From: Actinobacteria bacterium UBA3120
Lineage (GTDB): Bacteria; Actinomycetota; Actinomycetes; S36-B12
Assembly (NCBI GenBank): GCA_002365735.1
Contig: DEZY01000060.1
Location: 30,217-36,035, forward strand
Reading direction: 5' to 3'
DNA length: 5,819 nt
A program made the position numbers and the translations under genes. Each line of letters starts with the position of its first letter. Within the stretch, counting starts at the first letter, position 1. Positions 1-5,819 of the stretch are shown piece after piece. Below the pieces are notes generated by a model. The model made no database searches. It worked only from the letters and a program-made list of their open reading frames with translations, and was not told the DNA's origin.

Positions 1-588
1 GAACAGGGAAATCGCTTCCGGTGTGGGAGCCGCTGAACCAGGGGGTCGGCACCCATCACACACAATCCCGCCCGCCGCGATGGCAAAAGCTCGGTGCGGG
101 CCTGAGCTGCCGCACTGCGCACAGTCGTGGAATGAAGGTGACCAACCAGCCACGGCGAGGGATCGAAGCAGGTAACTGTCCAAAATAAGTCTTGGGTCAT
201 GCTCTTGTGCGGTCATGGATCGCAGTCCCGAAATCAACAGCGCGAACTGCGGAACCGCCGGCTCGCCTTCGTGTGGGGTGAGCCGCTCCGCTGTTTCGAG
301 CATTGCTGTACCGCAAGTCCACGCAACGTAGTCTGATGAGAGCTGACCACCCATCGCTGAAATACTCTCCACCTGGGTAACATTTTCGAGCGATTTACCC
401 GTGTACAACTGGATGTCTACGTGGGCAAATGGCTCAAGACGCCCGCCAATTCGACTCGATGTTTTGCGAACTCCCCGAGCAACCGCCCGGACTCGGCCGT
501 GGCCTCGAGTCAACAAGGTGACAATTCGATCAGACTCGCCAAGTTTTTGAGCCCGAAGCACTACTGCTTCATCGCGATAAACTGGCAC
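1..588 (-). CDS. recO: DNA repair protein RecO (C-terminus cut by window edge)
   Basis: RecO loads RecA onto SSB-coated single-stranded DNA with RecR in the RecF pathway of recombinational repair. The 196 codons present read in one open frame from GTG at 588 down to base 1. The N-terminal OB-fold begins VPVYRDEAVVLRAQKLGESD, followed by DRIVTLLTRGHGRVRAVARG, both typical of actinobacterial RecO. The helical C-terminal part carries a four-Cys zinc site: C156 and C159 (CAQC), then C177 and C180 (CDGC). The stop lies outside the window; RecO is usually about 240-260 residues, so some 50 are missing. The GTG start matches the family N-terminus, and no upstream in-frame start exists for at least 30 nt. 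There is no Shine-Dalgarno. Instead a TAGAAT hexamer ends 5 nt before the GTG, which suggests a leaderless mRNA. The divergent neighbour is the AI-2E-family gene. Confidence 0.96.
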   Translation of the reverse strand, partial: MPVYRDEAVVLRAQKLGESDRIVTLLTRGHGRVRAVARGVRKTSSRIGGRLEPFAHVDIQLYTGKSLENVTQVESISAMGGQLSSDYVAWTCGTAMLETAERLTPHEGEPAVPQFALLISGLRSMTAQEHDPRLILDSYLLRSLAVAGWSPSFHDCAQCGSSGPHRAFAIAAGGIVCDGCRPPGSAAPTPEAISLF

Positions 589-590
589 AC

Positions 591-599
591 TACATTCTA
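591..599. promoter_or_regulatory. Overlapping divergent -10 elements between recO and the AI-2E-family gene
   Basis: The nonamer TACATTCTA contains TACATT on the plus strand (591-596) and TAGAAT on the minus strand (599-594). Both fit the actinobacterial -10 pattern TANNNT, and TAGAAT differs from TATAAT at one base. On the minus strand five bases separate the hexamer from the recO GTG, so transcription starting the usual 6-7 bases downstream would begin at or next to the start codon, giving a leaderless mRNA. On the plus strand a start near 603 would give a leader of about 45 nt for the AI-2E-family gene. Neither direction shows a good -35 box. The minus-strand call is the stronger one; the plus-strand call is inferred mainly from symmetry. 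Confidence 0.5.
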
Positions 600-638
600 A
601 GCGCCAACGCAGGATATTTGCGGACCAATTTTCCGGAT

Positions 639-643
639 AGGAG
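639..643 (+). promoter_or_regulatory. Shine-Dalgarno that decides the AI-2E-family start
   Basis: AGGAG lies four bases before ATG at 648. It is the only good Shine-Dalgarno near the 5' end of this gene and favours ATG 648 over the in-frame TTG at 618, which has no purine-rich sequence at a suitable distance. The spacing is slightly short but workable. Confidence 0.7.
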
Positions 644-647
644 CGGC

Positions 648-1841
648 ATGTCTGATCACAGCGAACCTGTTCCGGACGAAACAGCCCGCCCCAAGCGCAA
701 TATCGCGTTCATTGCTCTAGAACCACGATTTCTGAGAAGGTCAATTTTCTTAGTCCTGATCGGGGTTTTGATCTTTCAGATGGTGACCTGGTCTTTCTCT
801 CTTCTCGCCGGTTTTTTCTTCAATCTGCTCCTCGCATGGCTGTTGGCGATCTCAATTGACCCGATTGTCACGGGCCTCGCCGAGCGTGGCATGCGGCGTG
901 GTTTGGCGACGAGCATTGTCGCGATCGGGGGGGTTGCCTTAGTTGGCGGCTTCATTGCTCTCTTTGGCGGGGCGCTCGCAACCCAAATTACCGAACTTAT
1001 TACAGCGATGCCGGCGCTGATATTGGACCTGGTTCGGTGGTTTAATTCAACGTTCGATGCAAACATCGATCCGGTTGAAATTACCTCAAACCTCAACCTC
1101 ACCACCGATCAAATAACTTCGATCGCCTCTTCACTCGCGGGAGGAATATTCGGTGTCGTATTTAGCGTTTTAGGCGTTGCTTTCAGCTTCCTCACTGTTT
1201 TAGTTTTCAGCTTCTACTTTTCGGCAGACTCACCGAGGATTAAGCGTTTCGTGGCTAGCTGGCTCCCCCACAACCGGCAGATCGTATTTATCAATGTGTG
1301 GGATATCGCAGTACGAAAAGCCGGTGGATTCCTCATTTCCAAGCTGGCCCTTGCAACTTTATCGGCTGCGGCACATGTCGGCTTTTTCTATCTGATTGAC
1401 ATCCCCTACTGGTTGCCGATGGGAATTTTTGCCGGGCTGGTCAGCCAATTCATTCCCACCATTGGTACCTATATCGGCGTTGCGTTGCCCGCGCTCTTCG
1501 CCGCATTTGAACAACCGATCGATATTTTATGGATCGTGCTCTTCGCAAGCGTCTACCAGCAGTTTGAAAACTACGTGTTCACCCCGCGAATCTCTACAGC
1601 AACCATGGACATTAATTCGGGTGTGGCCCTGGGTTCGGTTTTTGTTGGTGCCGCTCTGTTTGGTCCGATTGGTGCGATTATTGGCATTCCATTAGTAGCA
1701 ATTGTCATTGCAGTTATTGAGGCCTACGCCCACCGTTACCAACTACACCCAGAGGTTGAGGAGCGTACCGTTTCTCGCCGAAGGAGCGTAGCCGTTGAAA
1801 TCATTCGCGAAAGTGACGAGTCAGAATCCGAGACGCCGTAG
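648..1841 (+). CDS. AI-2E family (PerM/TqsA-like) transporter
   Basis: This is a 397-residue polytopic membrane protein of the AI-2E transporter family (formerly UPF0118). Characterised members include the AI-2 exporter TqsA and some Na+/H+ antiporters; the substrate cannot be told from sequence. After a polar N-terminus of about 30 residues, hydrophobic segments lie near 33-53, 55-72, 88-112, 163-193, 228-252, 256-281, 288-304 and 328-360. A less hydrophobic stretch at about 113-160 matches the family's central soluble loop. Family hallmarks are QFIPTIGTYIG (267-277), ENYVFTPRI (307-315) and GPIGAIIGIP (339-348). The C-terminal tail is arginine-rich, then acidic (ESDESESETP). Length is normal for the family. 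ATG 648 is chosen for its AGGAG; TTG 618 would add ten residues. The last 21 nt overlap the 3' end of era on the opposite strand. The gene points against the flanking era and recO, so it is probably a single-gene unit. Confidence 0.93.
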   Translation: MSDHSEPVPDETARPKRNIAFIALEPRFLRRSIFLVLIGVLIFQMVTWSFSLLAGFFFNLLLAWLLAISIDPIVTGLAERGMRRGLATSIVAIGGVALVGGFIALFGGALATQITELITAMPALILDLVRWFNSTFDANIDPVEITSNLNLTTDQITSIASSLAGGIFGVVFSVLGVAFSFLTVLVFSFYFSADSPRIKRFVASWLPHNRQIVFINVWDIAVRKAGGFLISKLALATLSAAAHVGFFYLIDIPYWLPMGIFAGLVSQFIPTIGTYIGVALPALFAAFEQPIDILWIVLFASVYQQFENYVFTPRISTATMDINSGVALGSVFVGAALFGPIGAIIGIPLVAIVIAVIEAYAHRYQLHPEVEERTVSRRRSVAVEIIRESDESESETP

Positions 1842-2744
1842 CTGTTTGGGGTCTCGCTGCCAATTCTTGGCAACTTTAACTCGAAGGTCCAAGAACACGG
1901 CGGTACCCAAGAATTTTTCAATCTCAACCCGTGCCTCCGTGCCTACTCGCTTCAGACGCGCTCCGCTTTTGCCAATCACAATTGCTTTTTGGCTGTCACG
2001 CTCCACAAAAAGATTGGCGTAAATATCTGTTAGGGGAAAGTTTTCGGGGCGATTTTCCCGCAAGGACATGTCTTCAATCGTGATCGCAATCGAGTGCGGC
2101 AACTCGTCTTGGACACCCTTAAGGGCTGCCTCCCGAATCAATTCAGCGATGAAAATCTCCTCAGGCTCGTCGGTCACCGTGTCTCCTGGGAAAAACTGAG
2201 GACCAGGTGGCATCGCGTTCATGAGTTCATTAACTACAACATCAACTTGATCGTCTGATTTGGCGGATACAGGGATGATCGCGCTCCAAGTCAACCCAAC
2301 TTCTTGCCCAAGTTTCTCCACTGCCAGAAGTTGCTTTGCAATCTGTTCGGGATTGCCTAGATCGGTTTTGGTTACCAGCGCAAAGTTAATACTCTTCGAT
2401 AAACCAGCAATCGACTTGGCAATAAATCGATCACCGGGTCCGATCGGTTCATTAGCTGGAATACACAGTGCGACAGCATCGACTGTTGAATATGTGTCTT
2501 TCACTTCATCATTGAGTCTCTCCCCCAACAAGGTCCGTGGGCGATGAATTCCAGGCGTGTCAACCAAGACCAACTGGCCGTCTGGCCGCGTAATAATTGC
2601 ACGAATCACCCGGCGGGTCGTTTGTGGGCGATCTGAGGTAATCGCAACTTTGCTTCCCATCGCCGCGTTGAGCAACGTGGACTTTCCCGTATTTGGGCGT
2701 CCAACAATTGCTGCGAATCCACTCTTGAACTCCGTGTTCGTCAT
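1821..2744 (-). CDS. era: GTPase Era
   Basis: Era is an essential Ras-like GTPase that binds the 3' end of 16S rRNA and assists 30S subunit assembly. All five G motifs are visible in this 307-residue protein: G1 GRPNTGKS (15-22), G2 around PQTTR (40-44), G3 DTPG (62-65), G4 TKTD (125-128, where most GTPases have NKxD) and G5 SAK (160-162). A C-terminal KH RNA-binding domain follows with the GKSG loop at 258-261, and the protein ends in the conserved LRRLGF. Length is normal. NTGKS and TKTD, in place of NVGKS and NKxD, are familiar in actinobacterial Era. ATG 2744 is the only plausible start: a stop lies eight codons upstream with no start codon between, and AGG sits six bases before it. The gene lies 98 nt downstream of the CNNM/CorC gene on the same strand, so it is either the operon's last gene or has its own promoter. 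Its 3' end overlaps the AI-2E-family gene by 21 nt. Confidence 0.97.
   Translation of the reverse strand: MTNTEFKSGFAAIVGRPNTGKSTLLNAAMGSKVAITSDRPQTTRRVIRAIITRPDGQLVLVDTPGIHRPRTLLGERLNDEVKDTYSTVDAVALCIPANEPIGPGDRFIAKSIAGLSKSINFALVTKTDLGNPEQIAKQLLAVEKLGQEVGLTWSAIIPVSAKSDDQVDVVVNELMNAMPPGPQFFPGDTVTDEPEEIFIAELIREAALKGVQDELPHSIAITIEDMSLRENRPENFPLTDIYANLFVERDSQKAIVIGKSGARLKRVGTEARVEIEKFLGTAVFLDLRVKVAKNWQRDPKQLRRLGF
1858..1877. terminator. Possible weak terminator hairpin at the convergent gene ends
   Basis: TGCCAA and TTGGCA (1858-1863 and 1867-1872) form a perfect 6-bp stem around the 3-nt loop TTC. It starts 17 nt after the stop of the AI-2E-family gene and is followed by ACTTTAA, so the T run is only three bases. 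A second stem, CGAGAC/GTCTCG (1829-1834 and 1851-1856), spans that stop codon with a 16-nt loop. Neither is a textbook intrinsic terminator. The hairpin also encodes the conserved Lys-Asn-Trp-Gln region of Era on the other strand, so it may be a by-product of coding constraint. Confidence 0.25.
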
Positions 2745-2842
2745 GTAATACCTACGTCCGTTCTCTCATCGAACAATCACGCTAGCAGCGGTAGTGCAAA
2801 AAGCGGTGAAGCTAGGCGGATCAGAATCGTGCTTGACCGGAA
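2745..2842. other. 98-nt gap between the CNNM/CorC gene and era
   Basis: This is the only break in the minus-strand run of genes. Next to era it holds the ribosome binding sequence TAGG (AGG at 2751-2753), six bases before the start. On the minus strand TANNNT matches occur (TAGCGT, TAGCTT), but none has a convincing -35 partner at 16-18 nt. CTAGC and GCTAG could pair as a 5-bp stem with a 24-nt loop, which is not significant, and there is no T run for a terminator. No small gene is visible. In many actinobacteria a cytidine deaminase gene sits at this position; no remnant is evident here. Confidence 0.6.
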
Positions 2843-4162
2843 CTAATCCGTGTCACGTGCTGAGTCTGCCTCTTTCGGCGTACTTTCCTCAACTCGCTCG
2901 GCCGGCACCGCTTGGACAAAACCAATCCGGTTGCGCCGGCCGCTACCCGCCTCGGCGGTGAAATCCCATCCCTGCACGTGAATGTGTGACTCGGCAATTG
3001 GAACCCGACCGAGTTTTTTCGCCATCAGGCCTAAAACTGAGTCGACCCCTTCCTCTTCGGGGTCAATATCAATGTCGATTAGCTCCGCCAAGTCACCAAT
3101 ATTCATGCGGGCCATGACCCGGAAACCTCCGCCTTCCAACTCTTCGACTTCGGGGGCTGCCGTATCGTATTCGTCGGCGATCTCGCCTACGATTTCTTCG
3201 AGAATGTCTTCAATCGTGACAATGCCGGCCGTGCCGCCGTACTCATCCACCACAATCGCCATGTGCACTCTGGCAGATTGCATGTCCCTCAATAGGTCAT
3301 CGGCTTGCTTGCTATCGGGCACGAAATAGGGAGACCGCATGAGATCCTCTACTTTTTCCGTGTGCTCAGCATCTCGATACTCAAAAATCCTTTTAACGAT
3401 GTCCTTAAGGTAAATCACCCCGACAATATCGTCAGCGTTTTCGCCGATTACGGGGATCCGAGAGAACCATGAGCGCAGACCGAGCGACAAGGCTTGGCGC
3501 AATGATTTGTTGCGCTCAATAAAGACCATTTCCGTACGCGGGACCATGACTTCCCGCGCGAATGTGTCACTGAGCTCAAAGACCGAATGGATCATGGCTC
3601 GTTCGTCATCTTCGATCAGTGAATCGCTTGACGCTAGGTCAACTAGGTCCCGCAGTTCGGCTTGGGAATCGAATGGACCTTGGCGAAACCCTTTGCCGGG
3701 AGTGAGGGCATTCCCAATATGAATCAGCAAGGTTGCGATCGGGCCAAGAATTGCAGCCAAGAATCTAGCCGGTCCTGCGCTTGCTAGTGCGATCCTTTCG
3801 GAATGCATCCGGCCGAGTGTTCTGGGAGCTACCCCAAGACCAATATAAGAAATCACAACCAAAATCGAAGCCAAAATCGCAAACGCAGCCACTACTGGCA
3901 GATTAGTTCCACCAACCAGCCAATTCATTCCGTGGTAACTCACCAGAACAAATGCCGTAATGCTTGCGACGGTCGATACGAACAGCAACACGTTTACAAA
4001 ACGCGGGCGGTCATCTAGCACGCTCAATAGTCGAAGGCTCGCTTTGGTGTCCTCGAGGTCATCCACTCGCGATCGCGAGATCCGACTGATTGCGGTTTCG
4101 GCACTGATCAGCAGGCCTGCCACCACTACCAAGATCAGAGAAATTGCAAGGATGACGATCAC
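2843..4162 (-). CDS. CNNM/CorC (HlyC-like) membrane protein with CBS pair
   Basis: Members of this family, often named hemolysin-related or CorC, are implicated in Mg2+ transport and linked to ribosome function through the ybeZ-ybeY-ybeX cluster. The 439-residue protein has the usual order. A DUF21/CNNM membrane domain comes first, with hydrophobic segments near 1-20, 55-77, 89-112 and 133-153, the SAET motif at 20-23 and VAPRTLGR at 111-118. A CBS pair follows at about 205-330: EVMVPRTEM opens CBS1, and VDEYGGTAGIVTIEDILEEI lies in CBS2. The CorC_HlyC transporter-associated domain (about 345-425) comes next, then an acidic tail. I place the start at GTG 4162, which overlaps the ybeY stop as GTGA, like the two coupled junctions upstream. 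An in-frame TTG at 4174 would add four residues and is the alternative. Neither start has a Shine-Dalgarno, so translation probably depends on coupling to ybeY. CorC is a loose homology name; transport activity is not shown by sequence. Confidence 0.94.
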   Translation of the reverse strand: MIVILAISLILVVVAGLLISAETAISRISRSRVDDLEDTKASLRLLSVLDDRPRFVNVLLFVSTVASITAFVLVSYHGMNWLVGGTNLPVVAAFAILASILVVISYIGLGVAPRTLGRMHSERIALASAGPARFLAAILGPIATLLIHIGNALTPGKGFRQGPFDSQAELRDLVDLASSDSLIEDDERAMIHSVFELSDTFAREVMVPRTEMVFIERNKSLRQALSLGLRSWFSRIPVIGENADDIVGVIYLKDIVKRIFEYRDAEHTEKVEDLMRSPYFVPDSKQADDLLRDMQSARVHMAIVVDEYGGTAGIVTIEDILEEIVGEIADEYDTAAPEVEELEGGGFRVMARMNIGDLAELIDIDIDPEEEGVDSVLGLMAKKLGRVPIAESHIHVQGWDFTAEAGSGRRNRIGFVQAVPAERVEESTPKEADSARDTD

Positions 4163-4617
4163 TCTGTGTGCCAATCGCGCAGGAGGGTGTCAGTGAGAGT
4201 GAACATTTCGGCGTGCGCTTCTGGTTCCTGATGATCAAGCCCGAGTAAATGCAGAATACCGTGGGTAACCAAATATTCGCACTCCTGCTGCAGCGTGCGG
4301 CCCGCCTCGAGCATTTGAGGCGGCAGAAAATCTGGGCAAATAACAATGTCACCCAGGAAACCACTATCGCTCACCGAACCTGCTTTGGGCAAAGTAATTT
4401 GATCAATAGGAAACGAAAGCACGTCCGTGGGGCCAGGTTCTTGCATCCAATCTTCATGAAGCGTGGCCATGCGTTCGGGATCAATAAAGGTGATGCCGGC
4501 TCGTGCCTCGGGGTGAATGCCCAAAAATTCAAGGTGGTGGGTGACAAGTTGATCAATCGCGGCCAAGTCGATTATTGCCGCGGTTTCATTATCAATTTCA
4601 ATCAGTTGGCGGCTCAT
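4159..4617 (-). CDS. ybeY: Endoribonuclease YbeY (rRNA maturation factor)
   Basis: YbeY is a metal-dependent single-strand endoribonuclease needed for 16S rRNA 3'-end processing and 70S ribosome quality control. The 152-residue protein has the family length. Its zinc-binding signature HGILHLLGLDH supplies His119, His123 and His129 in the H-x3-H-x5-H spacing. GPTDVLSFP (62-70) and LGDIVICP (88-95) are further conserved blocks. The frame stays open upstream to 4734, but that extension overlaps phoH by about 120 nt and encodes no YbeY-like sequence. ATG 4617 is therefore the start, overlapping the phoH stop as ATGA. There is no close Shine-Dalgarno, only a G-run more than ten bases upstream, which fits translational coupling. 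It sits directly after phoH/ybeZ, whose product is reported to bind YbeY in other bacteria, and overlaps the CNNM/CorC start by 4 nt. Confidence 0.97.
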   Translation of the reverse strand: MSRQLIEIDNETAAIIDLAAIDQLVTHHLEFLGIHPEARAGITFIDPERMATLHEDWMQEPGPTDVLSFPIDQITLPKAGSVSDSGFLGDIVICPDFLPPQMLEAGRTLQQECEYLVTHGILHLLGLDHQEPEAHAEMFTLTDTLLRDWHTE

Positions 4618-5597
4618 GAAGTAGACCGAGCCCCCGCGGCCTTGCTCTGTTGTACTTGGTCGTATTGGTCGTAGGCGGAGACGATCTCGCCTACCAATCG
4701 GTGTCGAACCACATCGCTTGCAGTCAACCGACAAAACTCCACGTCACCCACGTTATTCAGAATCTCAGAAACCACTCGCAATCCACTCATGGTCCCCGAG
4801 GGCAAGTCCACCTGCGTGACGTCACCGGTGACCACCATGGTGGAACCAAAACCCAATCGCGTGAGGAACATTTTCATTTGCGCAGCCGACGTATTTTGGG
4901 CTTCATCGAGAATAATGAATGCGTCATTGAGCGTCCTGCCGCGCATGTAAGCCAGTGGCGCAATTTCAATTGTTCCGCTGGTAATCAATCGCGGGATTGA
5001 GTCAGGATCTATCATGTCATGCAGCGCATCGTAGAGGGGTCGCAAATATGGATCAATTTTTTCCGACAGCGTTCCGGGAAGAAAGCCCAGCTTTTCGCCT
5101 GCCTCGACGGCCGGGCGTGTTAGCACAATGCGGGTCACTTGCTTTGCTTGCAGGGCTTGAATTGCTTTTGCAACCGCTAGGTAAGTTTTCCCCGTTCCCG
5201 CCGGGCCAATTCCAAAAACAATTGTATTGTTGTCAATTGCCTCAACGTATTTCTTTTGGTTCAATGTCTTGGGTCTAATTGTTTTACCGCGACTACTCAG
5301 GATATTGGCGGTCATTAACTCGCTTGGCCGCGTTCCCGATTTCATGAGTGAAATTGAACGTTGAACGGAATCGGCGTTAAGCCCTTGCCCGGTACGAATC
5401 ATGGCGAGCATCTCAGTGACCAACGTGTCGATTGTGTCAACGGATTTCCCTTCACCTTCGAGAGTGATTTGGTTACCACGGACCAAAATATCGACCTCAG
5501 GGAATGCGCCCTCAATCAATTGGAGGTACTCATCTGCTACACCTAATAGTGCGACCATTGGTTGTGAAGCGGGAACCTCAACTAGTGTTTTGGTCAT
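4614..5597 (-). CDS. phoH: PhoH family ATPase (YbeZ-like)
   Basis: This is a cytoplasmic P-loop ATPase of the PhoH/YbeZ family, related to superfamily 1 helicase cores and linked genetically and physically to YbeY. In the 327-residue protein the N-terminal part (about 12-85) carries the small domain typical of the long PhoH form. The ATPase core follows: Walker A GPAGTGKT (131-138), LTRPAVEAGEKLGFLPG (159-175), Walker B FIILDEAQNT (227-236) and a TGD motif (257-259) before QVDLP. Length is normal for the family. ATG 5597 forms an ATGA overlap with the HIT stop, and GGGGTGG (5606-5612) lies eight bases upstream as a plausible ribosome binding site. An in-frame GTG at 5609 would add only MAPR and leave that site inside the coding sequence, so I reject it. 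No PHO-box-like site is visible; the name does not imply phosphate control here. Confidence 0.96.
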   Translation of the reverse strand: MTKTLVEVPASQPMVALLGVADEYLQLIEGAFPEVDILVRGNQITLEGEGKSVDTIDTLVTEMLAMIRTGQGLNADSVQRSISLMKSGTRPSELMTANILSSRGKTIRPKTLNQKKYVEAIDNNTIVFGIGPAGTGKTYLAVAKAIQALQAKQVTRIVLTRPAVEAGEKLGFLPGTLSEKIDPYLRPLYDALHDMIDPDSIPRLITSGTIEIAPLAYMRGRTLNDAFIILDEAQNTSAAQMKMFLTRLGFGSTMVVTGDVTQVDLPSGTMSGLRVVSEILNNVGDVEFCRLTASDVVRHRLVGEIVSAYDQYDQVQQSKAAGARSTS

Positions 5598-5819
5598 CCG
5601 GGGGGCCACCCCAAGTCGCGGCCACCCAAAACATGAGCGTGCGCGTGGAAGACAGTTTGCCCAGCTTCTGCTCCGGTATTAAAAACGGTTCGGTAGTCGC
5701 TCAACCCTGACTCTGCCGCAACCTGTTCTGTCGCTGCGAGAACAGCAGCCGCTTGAACCGGATTGGCGCGTGCTAGCGACGCAGCATTTTCGTGGTGCTC
5801 AGTAGGAATTACCAAGATG
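5594..5819 (-). CDS. HIT family nucleotide-binding protein (N-terminus cut by window edge)
   Basis: Histidine-triad proteins bind purine nucleotides and hydrolyse nucleoside phosphoramidates or related compounds, using the middle His as nucleophile. The 74 complete codons cover the C-terminal part: LVIPTEHHENAASL, a helix, then GAEAGQTVFHAHAHVLGGRD and the terminal GWPPG. The triad HAHAHVL matches H-phi-H-phi-H-phi-phi, with the three His codons between 5633 and 5647. HINT-type proteins are usually 110-120 residues, so about 40 N-terminal residues and the start lie beyond the right edge. The TTG at 5815 falls inside the conserved domain and is not a start. The stop overlaps the phoH ATG (ATGA), so this is the upstream visible member of the coupled operon. 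The specific substrate cannot be told. Confidence 0.93.
   Translation of the reverse strand, partial: ILVIPTEHHENAASLARANPVQAAAVLAATEQVAAESGLSDYRTVFNTGAEAGQTVFHAHAHVLGGRDLGWPPG

Noticed and set aside
618..647. TTG start at 618 for the AI-2E-family gene
   Set aside because: No Shine-Dalgarno stands before it, while AGGAG directly precedes ATG 648. The extra ten residues are not typical of the family.
1180..1220. Short direct repeat TTTCAGCTTC, two copies about 25 nt apart
   Set aside because: Both copies encode Phe-Ser-Phe-type residues in a hydrophobic segment; repeated membrane codons explain them.
2982..3329. Open plus-strand frame of 115 codons, Ser-rich
   Set aside because: It is antisense to the CBS and C-terminal domains of the CNNM/CorC gene. 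The Ser richness is what antisense reading of acidic and Ile-rich codons produces.
4249..4674. Open plus-strand frame of 141 codons
   Set aside because: It lies antisense to ybeY and the end of phoH, both unmistakable from catalytic motifs. The translation resembles no known protein and no ribosome binding site was seen.
4618..4734. N-terminal extension of ybeY to 4734
   Set aside because: It would overlap phoH by about 120 nt and adds an Arg/Pro-rich stretch unlike YbeY. ATG 4617 with the ATGA overlap gives a normal-length protein.
5606..5609. GTG 5609 as the phoH start
   Set aside because: It adds four residues and destroys the 4-nt overlap seen at the other junctions; the GGGGTGG ribosome-binding candidate is placed correctly for ATG 5597 only.
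1..5819. A novel defence, mobile or biosynthetic system
   Set aside because: Both strands were read. All space is taken by recognised core genes; no unknown gene, integrase, transposase, repeat array or structured RNA is visible.

Overview
The window is a compact housekeeping segment of a bacterial chromosome, most probably from an actinomycete (Actinomycetota) of moderate GC. By eye the base composition is near one half G+C, which is low for the phylum. The assignment rests on three things: the protein sequences (Era with GRPNTGKS and TKTD; a CNNM/CorC protein with a VAPRTLGR segment; a RecO beginning YRDEAVVLR), the actinobacterial gene order HIT - phoH - ybeY - CNNM/CorC - era - (x) - recO, and a leaderless-type promoter in front of recO. 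Moderate GC and very tight packing would fit a small-genome aquatic actinobacterium, but that is inference.

Layout, read along the minus strand from the right edge: a HIT-family protein (N-terminus cut by the window edge), a PhoH/YbeZ ATPase, the endoribonuclease YbeY, a CNNM/CorC membrane protein with a CBS pair, and the GTPase Era. The first four are joined by three successive 4-nt stop/start overlaps (ATGA, ATGA, GTGA) and should be one translationally coupled transcript. Era follows after a 98-nt gap. Era, YbeY and YbeZ all act in or around ribosome assembly and 16S rRNA maturation, so the block reads as a ribosome-maturation operon.

On the plus strand, at 648-1841, lies a gene for an AI-2E-family (PerM/TqsA-like) polytopic membrane protein. 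It converges on era with a 21-nt coding overlap and diverges from recO, which occupies 1-588 on the minus strand and runs off the left edge. Only 59 nt separate the divergent starts. They hold a 9-bp element that reads as a -10 hexamer on both strands, placed so that the recO transcript would be leaderless.

I found no RNA gene, mobile element, CRISPR array or phage remnant, and no unknown multi-gene system. The window is ordinary core genome. The points worth checking are regulatory and architectural: the overlapping divergent -10 elements, the coupled starts, the overlapping convergent ends, and the AI-2E gene placed between era and recO.
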